Below are positions 1-5,193 of a stretch of 5,193 bases of DNA, piece after piece (position 1 is the first letter of the stretch; every line of letters begins with the position of its first letter). Source of the stretch: Candidatus Eiseniibacteriota bacterium (GTDB lineage: Bacteria > Eisenbacteria > RBG-16-71-46); contig JAIOPA010000214.1 in assembly GCA_021414165.1 (NCBI GenBank), positions 1 to 5,193 of the forward strand, in the 5' to 3' direction. The notes under the pieces are model-generated. The model saw only the letters and a list, made by a program, of their open reading frames with translations, was not told the origin of the DNA and ran no database searches. The position numbers and the translations under genes were made by a program.

Positions 1-1
1 C

Positions 2-997
2 ATGGCCGCGCTGCCTTTGTCGCGCCCGTTCCCCGATCTCACCGGTCCCGCGCGACCCGTGGGCCCGTGGCTCACCGCGTTGCTGCCGGTGACCGGTTTT
101 CTTGTGCTTTGGCGGCAGGCCGAGTTGTGGACCGTGGCACCGCTGGTGCGCGAGATCGCCACGCTCGCGCTCATGCTGGCCGCGTTGCTCGCGGCGCTGC
201 GCGCGTACACGCGCCGCTCGCTCACCGCCACGCTGCGCTGGCTCGTGGTGTACGACTCCACGCTCGCGTCCATGCTCGTGGCGCGCGACGTGGTGCCGGG
301 CGAGATCGCGGCGCTGTTGTGGTTGGGTGCCGCCGGTGGCCGGCTCATCGCGCTCGCCGCCGAGCTGCGCGGCAAGGCTGTGCGCCGTGGGCCGGCCCTA
401 ACGCGGCTCTGGCGCTGGGCCGGTTGGGTCGCGGGCACCGCACTCGCGTGGCCGCTCATTAACGATGCCGCGTTCTCGGGCCAGCGCTTCCATGTGATGG
501 AGTTCTGCATCCTGGCACCACCCGTGTTCCTGGCCAGCGCGCTGTGGCTGCGCCGCGTGGTCGAAGCACCCGAGCGTCGCGCGATCGCGCGCCCCGAGGA
601 TCGCGCCCCGCGCGTGTCGCTGGTGGGTGCCATCGCCACGTTGCTCGCCGGGCCCGCATCGCTCGGTTGGGCGTGGTGGCATGGCTTCGAGGTCAGCTTC
701 CCGGGAGCCGTGCTCGCGTTCGTGCCGTCGCTCGTGGCGTGGTGGCCCGTGCGCAAGCTCGACCCGATCGCCGATGCCGAGACGATCGAGCATCAGGGCC
801 CCGGCACGCGCGACTTCGCGCTCAACACGTTCCGCGCGGTGACCGTGGTCGAACGCCAGTTGGCCGCGGCCATTGCCGGTGTGGCGCGCGCACTGGGTGC
901 GCCTGCGCGCGACCTGCATTCGGGCGATGCGCAGGAGTACCTGCTCTTCCTGGTCGGCGTGGCAGTGCTTGCACTGCTGCTGCCGTTGCTGCGATGA
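2..997 (+). CDS. Diverged NuoL-like (complex I antiporter-type) membrane subunit, C-terminal part, 5' end outside the window
   Basis: 331 visible residues form a polytopic membrane protein with roughly seven or eight hydrophobic segments. The order of features matches the second half of NuoL/MrpA-type subunits. Residues 4-38 (LPL..PFPD..GP..PV, then PVTGFLVLWR) resemble the loop and helix around the family's PLHxWLPDAMEGPTPVSALxHAATMVxAGVYLLxR. Residues 44-95 resemble the next helix plus the QxDLKRxLAYSTVSQLG stretch. Residues 105-122 (WLGAAGGRLIALAAEL) sit where HLxTHAFFKALLFLxAG is expected. Residues 271-331 resemble the NuoL C-terminus: an amphipathic stretch, 'LHSGDAQEYLLFLVG' in place of LQTGxLxxYAL, and a last helix. 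Because homology begins mid-protein at residue 1, the ATG at position 2 is probably internal and the gene starts before the window. Only two lysines are present (residues 125 and 252), both in loops beside arginine, so the usual membrane lysines are absent. Family assignment is by recalled motifs, not by a search. Another ion-antiporter-like membrane protein is the main alternative. Confidence 0.66.
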   Translation: MAALPLSRPFPDLTGPARPVGPWLTALLPVTGFLVLWRQAELWTVAPLVREIATLALMLAALLAALRAYTRRSLTATLRWLVVYDSTLASMLVARDVVPGEIAALLWLGAAGGRLIALAAELRGKAVRRGPALTRLWRWAGWVAGTALAWPLINDAAFSGQRFHVMEFCILAPPVFLASALWLRRVVEAPERRAIARPEDRAPRVSLVGAIATLLAGPASLGWAWWHGFEVSFPGAVLAFVPSLVAWWPVRKLDPIADAETIEHQGPGTRDFALNTFRAVTVVERQLAAAIAGVARALGAPARDLHSGDAQEYLLFLVGVAVLALLLPLLR

Positions 998-999
998 GG
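996..999 (+). promoter_or_regulatory. Shine-Dalgarno GAGG for the NuoN-like gene
   Basis: GAGG lies 5 nt before the ATG at 1005 and overlaps the TGA stop (995-997) of the upstream gene. This supports translational coupling. It also fixes the start at 1005 rather than at the in-frame ATG at 873, which would give a cysteine- and arginine-rich N-terminus lying entirely inside the upstream gene. Confidence 0.75.
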
Positions 1000-1004
1000 C
1001 GCGC

Positions 1005-2231
1005 ATGCTGACGCAACTCCAGCAGGCGGTCGGCCCGTGGATCACGTTCCTGGCGCCGTTGGCGGCACTGGCGGCGGCCACGATGGTGCGCCGCGCGCAC
1101 ACGCGCTCCAACGAGCCGCAGCCGTGGATCGATGCCGCGCTCGCCACGCTCATGCTTCTGCCGCTCGCGGTGCTGGTGGCGTGGCCCGGCGTGCTCACAC
1201 CCGCGCGCGCCGCGGTGGCCGCGGGGTTGAGCGTGGCACTGCTGGCGCATGACCCTCGCGATCTGCCGCAGACCGAGGTGGCGCTCAAGATCCTGTGGGT
1301 GCTCATCGCCGCGTTCGCGTTGTCGTGGGCCGGTGACGCACTGCTCGCGTTGGCCAGCGGCAGCGCGCGACCGCGCGAGCAGTGGCCCGCGTTGGCGCTG
1401 GCGTTGGATCCGTACTCGCTCTGGAGCGCGGCGCTCTCGTTGTCGCTGCTCGTGGGACTCGTGTTGCTGGGTGGTGCGCCGTTCCATTTCTGGCCCGGTG
1501 ATCTCTTCCATGGCGCACGCGCACACTTGGCACCATTCGTGGCTGCCACGCTGCAGATCGCCGGTGCCGCGTGGCTGCTGTATCACCTGCAGGGCATCGA
1601 GGCGTTCCCCGGTGCGGCGGCACTCGTGCGATCGCTGCTCACACTGGCGGCATCGGTCGCGTTGGCCGGAGGTGCGGCCACGCTCGGGTATCAGTCGCGC
1701 CCCGAGCGTCGCGTGGGTGCGTTGGTGAGTCTGCAGGGCGGACTCATGATGGCGTCGCTGGCGGCCGTGCCCAGCCGGCCGCCGTTCGAGGCGCACGGCG
1801 GGCTTGCCGCGTGGGGCGGGCACTTGTTGCTCGCGGCCACCGGTGCGTCGTTGTTGTCGCGGTTCCTGCCCGCGAGTGGTGCCGTGAGTGATCGCGCCGC
1901 GGTGTTGTTCCGCCGTCATCCGTGGACCGGTGCGGCCGGTGGTTACGCGCTGTTGTCGCTGGCCGGTGCGCCCGGCACGCCGGGTATGCATCTGTGGCTC
2001 GATGTCGCGCGCACGCTGGCCGACCACCGCCACCCGGGACTGTTGTTCGGATTGGCGCTCGCATGGCTCGCCGCGTTCGGTGTGGCCGCGAACGAGATCC
2101 GCCGCGCGTTCGGCGCCCCCGACGGCTCACCGCCCCCGGGCCGCGCGGTGCCGCGCTCGCTGCGCGCCGCGTTCTGGGCCGCGTGCGGCTCGCTGATCGT
2201 GCTGCTGTGGGCGTGGCGAGGGCCGCGGTAG
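1005..2231 (+). CDS. Diverged, shortened NuoN-like (complex I antiporter-type) membrane subunit
   Basis: 408 residues, against about 450-500 for typical NuoN, and highly hydrophobic, with roughly ten or more membrane segments. Three landmarks place it near NuoN. Residues 90-120 (TEVALKILWVL...ALLALASGS) resemble the family's SLEAALKYFLLGAFASAxLLYGIALLYGATGS. Residues 157-171 (GAPFHFWPGDLFHGA) resemble VPFHxWxPDVYEGAP. Residues 316-329 (LLSLAGAPGTPGMH) resemble FSLAGIPPTAGFxGK. Residues 230-250 (QSRPERRVGALVSLQGG) occupy the place of QxNxKRLLAYSSIxQxG. In NuoN this fold would translocate protons in the membrane arm. Here the lysine before PFH is replaced (VLLGGAPFH), the stretch 43-82 where the conserved membrane glutamate should lie has no Glu, and the whole protein contains one lysine (residue 95). 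It follows the NuoL-like gene by 7 bp, so the two are co-transcribed. The 'L then N' order matches nuo operons but with no NuoM between them. Stop is TAG at 2229-2231. It may be an accessory or degenerate complex I paralogue. Confidence 0.7.
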   Translation: MLTQLQQAVGPWITFLAPLAALAAATMVRRAHTRSNEPQPWIDAALATLMLLPLAVLVAWPGVLTPARAAVAAGLSVALLAHDPRDLPQTEVALKILWVLIAAFALSWAGDALLALASGSARPREQWPALALALDPYSLWSAALSLSLLVGLVLLGGAPFHFWPGDLFHGARAHLAPFVAATLQIAGAAWLLYHLQGIEAFPGAAALVRSLLTLAASVALAGGAATLGYQSRPERRVGALVSLQGGLMMASLAAVPSRPPFEAHGGLAAWGGHLLLAATGASLLSRFLPASGAVSDRAAVLFRRHPWTGAAGGYALLSLAGAPGTPGMHLWLDVARTLADHRHPGLLFGLALAWLAAFGVAANEIRRAFGAPDGSPPPGRAVPRSLRAAFWAACGSLIVLLWAWRGPR

Positions 2232-2242
2232 GCTGATCGCGC

Positions 2243-2281
2243 CTCATGAAATCCAGTGGAGGTGTCACTGGATTTCATGAG
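2243..2281. terminator. Perfect 16-bp inverted repeat, probable bidirectional terminator
   Basis: The left arm (2243-2258, CTCATGAAATCCAGTG) is exactly complementary to the right arm (2266-2281), with a 7-nt loop GAGGTGT. A closing G-U pair would shrink the loop to 5 nt. It starts 11 bp after the plus-strand stop and lies 26 bp beyond the minus-strand stop, so it can serve both converging genes. The stem is much more AT-rich than its surroundings. No clear run of T follows on either strand, so classical intrinsic termination is not assured. Protection of mRNA 3' ends, or a protein-binding site, are alternatives. Confidence 0.72.
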
Positions 2282-2307
2282 CCTTCAGAGGCGGAACCGA
2301 GCCTGAC

Positions 2308-2577
2308 TCAGCGCAGCACCACGATCCCCGTCGTGCGTGATTGCTGGCCCTGTCGCAGTCGCACCCAGTAGCGGCCCGGAGTGATCGTGCCCGGTGCAAG
2401 CCAGCGCACCGTATGGTCGCCCAGACCGAGTTCGCTCAGATCGCGTGAGCGCACCACGCGTCCGGTGAGATCCAGAAGCTCGAGTCGCGCCGAACTCGCC
2501 GCGGGCAGCGAGAGCGAGACGATCACGCCATCGCGTGCCGGGTTCGTGATGTGCTCGAGTGCAAGGTGTGCCGTGGG
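2308..2577 (-). other. C-terminal FlgD-Ig-like / type IX sorting-like module
   Basis: The final 89 residues run from AHLALEHITNPARDGVIVSL through LELLDLTGRVVRS and GDHTVRW to TPGRYWVRLRQGQQS and the end IVVLR. The order 'NP..., L-x-D-x-x-G-x-x-V, H-x-x-x-W, PG-x-Y-x-x-x-L' is the hallmark of C-terminal domains found on many exported proteins of Bacteroidetes-related and candidate phyla. In Bacteroidetes such tails direct type IX secretion and are cleaved. Whether that machinery exists in this organism cannot be told from the window. Confidence 0.7.
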
Positions 2578-5028
2578 CACATCGACCCGAACGATCTCGC
2601 TCGTGTTCGCGGAGGCCAACTCGCTCCATCGCACGCGATACTCATAGCGCACGCCGGGCGTCACGGAAGTGTCGATGAACCGCACCTCGGCGCCCGAGCC
2701 ACTGATCTGCGGCGGCCCGACCTCGACCCAGCCCGAACCGGGGGTTCGGCGTTCGACCGTGCCCTCGAAAGCTCCTGAGACGTGACCCTGCCACGTGACC
2801 GTGACGGACTGTGGAAGCCGCTCGATCGAGCTCACCGTGAGCGGCGACAGGATGGGGTCGGTGGAGCGCATCTCCCAGTTGTCGTCCTGGATCATCGTGC
2901 TACCCGAGCAAGGATTGTCGGTCCCGCCGATCACGACGAGCCGTGCCAGTGCGGGGTCATAGGCACCGGCCGCCGCCCAGCGCTCGCTCGGCATCACGGT
3001 GAAGGTGTCGGCCATGACCCAGTCCGCGTGCGGCGCGAGCGGTAGATACCAGGTGTCGTGCATCGAGGTGCCATCGAGCGCACGGCCACCGAACAGCACG
3101 AGCCGATGACGCTCGGGGTCGACCGCCAGCACCGCATGGCTGCGAGGCGCAGGCGAGTGAGCCGTCGTGAGTCGCGACCAAACGGGTCGATCGCCGAGTG
3201 TGAGCTGCCAGGTCTCGTTGTCGATGTGGTCCTGATCATCCCGGCCGCCGAACAGGATCATCCGCTCGCCATCGAGGTCATACACCATCTGATGGCCGTA
3301 GCGCGCCGTGGGCGCGGTCTGCGTCGAGTCGAGCCGGCTCCAGTGCATGGGCTCGTTCAGATCCAGCAGCCAACCGTCGCCGAGTGCGCCGGACGGTGCT
3401 CGCCCGCCGAACACGACGATGCGGCGGTGCGTCGGGTCGGCTGCTGCCGCCTGCATGGTGCGCGAGGGTGGCATCGCACTCGTGGTGGCGAGCGACTCCC
3501 AGCCTTGCGTGCCCGCAAGGTCGTCGATCCACGCCGCGCCCCACGTCTGGTTCATGAGCGAGCGTCCGAAGAGCAGGAGGAGCCGGTCGGCGCCCGGGTC
3601 CGCGATGAACGACATGTCGGCAAGCGGCGGTGCCGCGCCGCTCGAGAGCGTGGTCCAATGTGCGAATGGGTCGGTCGTGAAACCCATGAGTGTGTTGGAT
3701 TCCAGCGTGTAGAGCGAGCCTCCCCAGTAGAGGCGACTGCGTCCGCCATACAGGGCCATTCGGCCGCGCCGCGCATCGTGAAGCAGGCCGGCGCTGAAGC
3801 CGACGTTCCAGTCGGGTTGCTCGGCCTCGAGCTGCGTCCACGTGGTGTCACCCGCCAGCGAGAGCGACCACGTGTCCCCGATACCGCCGCCCGTCATGAT
3901 GAATCGGTCGCGCTTCTCGTCATAGGTCATGCAAGGGCCGTTGCGCCCGAGCGGACGCGTCGCAGGCAGGATCCGCCTCGCGGTCGGCACGCCGCCGAAC
4001 TGAATCACCCAGGTCTCATCGGTCGCAGATCCCAAGGAGTCCAGCCGGATCCCGTTAGAGACCACCATCCGGTCGTGCGCGGAGTCGAACGCCGATGCTC
4101 CTTGGAACATCGCGGGTGGCGCGTCGCCGGTGAGCTCGAGACGCTCCCACGCGGGCGGCCCGGTGAGCGAGAGCGCCCAGAGGTCGGCGAACGGGCACTG
4201 CCCAGAGAACACGACCATGCGACGTCGCGCCGCGTCGTAGACCGCGTGGTAGTTGTCGCGCGGTGGCGGGATCGGTCCCGAGAGCTCGAGGCGCGTCCAG
4301 CCGGCGTCGCCCGCGAGCGCGAAGCTCCAAACTTCACTCGTCACCGAGTTCTGCGCGAGCAGGACGATGATCCGATCCCCGTGCGGGTCGTAGATCGCCA
4401 CCGTGCCGTTCATATCCCGACCGGGACCGTTCTCCGGCTTCGCCAACTGGGTCCAACCACTCGCATTCGCTAGCGAGATCGCCCACACCCCGTCGCCGGG
4501 TGAGCCGCCGAGGACCACCAACCGTTCGCGCTCGGAGTCGTAGACCGAGGTGGCCGCTCGATAGAAGCCGGGATGGGGTCCGCTGACATCGAGCCGTGAC
4601 CAGACCGCGTGGTCATTCGCCAGTGGCCGGGTCCAGAGATGATTGATCCCGCGATCGTAGTCATAGGCGCCAAAGAGCACGAGCCGATCCCGCGGAGGAT
4701 CGACCATGAGGTTCGACGTCGTGGAGCCGAACGAACGGCGTTCGATGCGGCGCCAGCTCGCATCGGGGGCCGTGGTGCCCGGGCCGTCACGTGGTGCGAT
4801 AATCGAGGTGGCGCGCGGCCGTGGGGCAGGGGCGAATGCATCGCTGCTGTCCGCGGAGGGCGCATGCAGCCGCACTTGCGGCGCCTTGATGGCGATCGGT
4901 TCGCAACGATTGAACTCGGTCGACGCGTCGGCCGGCGACGCAAGTGCGGCCAGGGCCAGCGCGGCAATACATGCGCACGCGCGTGCGGCTGCCTTGAGTC
5001 TGGACGCTGCCATGGAATATCCGGACAT
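2308..5028 (-). CDS. Secreted kelch-like double beta-propeller protein with FnIII-like domain and C-terminal sorting/FlgD-Ig-like module
   Basis: 906 residues from the chosen start at 5028, which has GGGGGA 5 nt upstream. An ATG at 5043 would add five residues but has no visible ribosome site. Domain order: signal peptide 1-35 (basic start, hydrophobic core, cleavage near ADA-S); a low-complexity Ala/Pro/Arg linker to about 90; about 12 blades at 93-721; an FnIII-like domain at 728-817 (VTVTW..., Y-E-Y-R-V); and a C-terminal module at 818-906. The blades follow 'W..L...(G)..P..R.....YD..R.R.VVFGG......W.L.L', as in kelch and galactose-oxidase-type propellers. The C-terminal module (LELLDLTGRVVRS..., PGRYWVRL, ending IVVLR) resembles the Por-secretion/FlgD-Ig-like tails of exported proteins in FCB and related phyla. 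The protein is expected outside the cytoplasm or on the cell surface. Propellers of this kind usually bind proteins or glycans. No catalytic residues were recognised, so the ligand is unknown. Four cysteines remain after the signal peptide (residues 42, 278, 366, 707). It converges on the membrane-protein operon. Confidence 0.85.
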   Translation of the reverse strand: MSGYSMAASRLKAAARACACIAALALAALASPADASTEFNRCEPIAIKAPQVRLHAPSADSSDAFAPAPRPRATSIIAPRDGPGTTAPDASWRRIERRSFGSTTSNLMVDPPRDRLVLFGAYDYDRGINHLWTRPLANDHAVWSRLDVSGPHPGFYRAATSVYDSERERLVVLGGSPGDGVWAISLANASGWTQLAKPENGPGRDMNGTVAIYDPHGDRIIVLLAQNSVTSEVWSFALAGDAGWTRLELSGPIPPPRDNYHAVYDAARRRMVVFSGQCPFADLWALSLTGPPAWERLELTGDAPPAMFQGASAFDSAHDRMVVSNGIRLDSLGSATDETWVIQFGGVPTARRILPATRPLGRNGPCMTYDEKRDRFIMTGGGIGDTWSLSLAGDTTWTQLEAEQPDWNVGFSAGLLHDARRGRMALYGGRSRLYWGGSLYTLESNTLMGFTTDPFAHWTTLSSGAAPPLADMSFIADPGADRLLLLFGRSLMNQTWGAAWIDDLAGTQGWESLATTSAMPPSRTMQAAAADPTHRRIVVFGGRAPSGALGDGWLLDLNEPMHWSRLDSTQTAPTARYGHQMVYDLDGERMILFGGRDDQDHIDNETWQLTLGDRPVWSRLTTAHSPAPRSHAVLAVDPERHRLVLFGGRALDGTSMHDTWYLPLAPHADWVMADTFTVMPSERWAAAGAYDPALARLVVIGGTDNPCSGSTMIQDDNWEMRSTDPILSPLTVSSIERLPQSVTVTWQGHVSGAFEGTVERRTPGSGWVEVGPPQISGSGAEVRFIDTSVTPGVRYEYRVRWSELASANTSEIVRVDVPTAHLALEHITNPARDGVIVSLSLPAASSARLELLDLTGRVVRSRDLSELGLGDHTVRWLAPGTITPGRYWVRLRQGQQSRTTGIVVLR
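2578..2847 (-). other. Fibronectin-III-like domain of the kelch-like protein
   Basis: This codes for about 90 residues between the propeller and the C-terminal module. It opens with LTVSSIERLPQSVTVTW and later has VTPGVRYEYRVRW followed by 'SANTSEIVRVDV'. That is the usual spacing of the FnIII Trp strand and the Y-x-Y-R-V strand. Such domains act as spacers or adhesive modules in secreted bacterial proteins. Assignment is by pattern only. Confidence 0.6.
2866..4752 (-). repeat. About 12 tandem kelch-like repeats (coding)
   Basis: Roughly 12 units of about 50 residues (45-60) are read from the recurring W-x-x-L start, the YD-x-x-R-x-R block followed by a hydrophobic strand and GG, and the W-x-L-x-L end. 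The R-x-x-V-V-F-G-G core is sharpest in the last four blades (IVVFGGR, MILFGGR, LVLFGGR, LVVIGG). It is worn in the central ones (MVVSNG, LLLLFGR), and a VLLAQ in the third blade also breaks the GG. Twelve units suit two six-bladed propellers in series. The count comes from reading the translation by eye. Confidence 0.75.
4924..5028 (-). other. Sec-type signal peptide of the kelch-like protein
   Basis: From the start at 5028 the protein begins with a short polar stretch containing Arg and Lys, then the hydrophobic core ACIAALALAALA, then SPADA-S, a good Ala-x-Ala type signal peptidase I site near residue 35. Two cysteines lie at the beginning of the core, not at the cleavage point, so this is not a lipoprotein signal. 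Confidence 0.82.
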
Positions 5029-5033
5029 GCGAA

Positions 5034-5039
5034 TCCCCC
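5034..5039 (-). promoter_or_regulatory. Purine-rich ribosome-binding site deciding the start of the kelch-like gene
   Basis: On the minus strand GGGGGA stands 5 nt before the ATG at 5026-5028. Neither neighbouring in-frame ATG (5041-5043 or 5011-5013) has a comparable site, so the start at 5028 is preferred. The match to the anti-Shine-Dalgarno is partial. Confidence 0.55.
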
Positions 5040-5133
5040 GCATACAGCATACCCGGACTGCGGCAGTGGCGGTCCATCGAAATTCGTGACTGCTTGCGAT
5101 CGAAACGCACGGGTCCGCACCCCCCGGGGGGCG
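5040..5133 (-). other. Intergenic region upstream of the kelch-like gene
   Basis: About 95 bp separates the upstream gene's stop from the ribosome site. A possible -10-like TATGCT (minus strand, about 5045-5050) has no recognisable -35 partner. A 7-mer ATCGAAA occurs twice on the plus strand (5076-5082 and 5099-5105), 23 bp apart, and the first copy is part of the near-palindrome CGAAATTCG. ACTGCCGCAGT (about 5058-5068) is a small palindrome with one central base. Any of these could be regulatory, but none is diagnostic. The gene may instead be read through from upstream. Confidence 0.3.
5120..5131. repeat. C6G6 perfect palindrome just after the upstream gene's stop
   Basis: CCCCCCGGGGGG lies 2 bp past the minus-strand stop at 5134-5136. 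It is self-complementary but has no loop and no T tail, so an RNA hairpin would have to give up the central pairs. It could contribute to termination of the upstream gene. It may equally be a chance GC run in a very GC-rich genome. Confidence 0.3.
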
Positions 5134-5193
5134 TCAGCCCAGCGTCACCGCATCCCCCACCCGCACCACACCACCACGCTCGACCGACGTATC
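5134..5193 (-). CDS. C-terminal 19 codons of an upstream minus-strand gene, possibly MOSC-type
   Basis: Reading in from the right edge on the minus strand, one frame gives DTSVERGGVVRVGDAVTLG and then TGA (5134-5136). The 'G-G-x-V-R-V-G-D-x-V-x-L' ending is common at the C-terminus of MOSC-domain proteins (molybdenum-cofactor sulfurase-type) and of some other beta-barrel domains, so the product is a guess. The frame is supported by its protein-like composition and by ending in the same direction as, and about 105 bp before, the kelch-like gene. The rest lies outside the window. Confidence 0.5.
   Translation of the reverse strand, partial: DTSVERGGVVRVGDAVTLG

Noticed and set aside
873..1004. 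Upstream ATG giving a longer NuoN-like protein
   Set aside because: The added 44 residues are Cys/Arg/Trp-rich and read out of frame through the end of the NuoL-like gene. The ATG at 1005 has a well-placed GAGG.
398..1549. Long minus-strand open frame (383 codons) opposite the two membrane genes
   Set aside because: It is opposite two strongly protein-like membrane frames, is rich in Arg, Ala, His and Ser without any domain pattern, and spans the junction of two genes. Long antisense frames are expected at this GC content.
822..2033. Minus-strand open frame of 403 codons
   Set aside because: It is a Gln/Arg/His-rich low-complexity translation antisense to the NuoN-like gene, with no ribosome site or domain seen.
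3058..4473. Plus-strand open frame of 471 codons opposite the propeller gene
   Set aside because: Arg/Val/Glu-rich antisense translation with no recognisable domain. The opposite strand has a signal peptide, repeats and a C-terminal domain.
4924..5028. Lipoprotein signal on the secreted protein
   Set aside because: The cysteines lie at the start of the hydrophobic core, and no L-x-(A/G)-C lipobox occurs at its end.
1..5193. CRISPR arrays, tRNA or rRNA genes, transposase genes or IS ends
   Set aside because: No spaced direct-repeat array, cloverleaf, rRNA-like stretch or transposase motif was seen. The single inverted repeat at 2243-2281 flanks no mobile gene.

Overview
The window is very GC-rich and reads like a bacterial chromosome segment with dense genes. 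Codon third positions are mostly G or C, and lysine is scarce in every protein. The secreted protein on the minus strand combines a signal peptide, a kelch-type propeller array, a fibronectin-III-like domain and a C-terminal 'LLDLTGRVV...PGRYWVRL' module. That combination is typical of the FCB group and of metagenome-derived candidate phyla such as Eisenbacteria. The taxonomic placement is inference only; there is no rRNA or marker gene here.

Layout: (1) Positions 1-2231, plus strand: two polytopic membrane proteins in a tight operon, separated by 7 bp, with the second gene's Shine-Dalgarno overlapping the first gene's stop. They look like strongly diverged antiporter-type subunits of respiratory complex I. 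The first resembles the C-terminal half of NuoL and is cut by the window edge. The second resembles a shortened NuoN. (2) Positions 2232-2307: a 76-bp gap between converging genes holding a perfect 16-bp inverted repeat, probably a bidirectional terminator. (3) Positions 2308-5028, minus strand: one large secreted protein with about 12 kelch-like blades (probably two six-bladed propellers), an FnIII-like domain and a C-terminal sorting/FlgD-Ig-like module. (4) Positions 5029-5133: an upstream intergenic region with no convincing consensus promoter, a short direct repeat and a C6G6 palindrome. (5) Positions 5134-5193, minus strand: the last 19 codons of another gene, possibly of MOSC type.

The two membrane genes probably act together in a membrane-arm-like complex. 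The most interesting point is that they keep the complex I fold signatures while lacking nearly all the charged residues needed for proton translocation. The large secreted protein has no evident functional link to them. Its convergent orientation and the intervening hairpin suggest a separate transcription unit.
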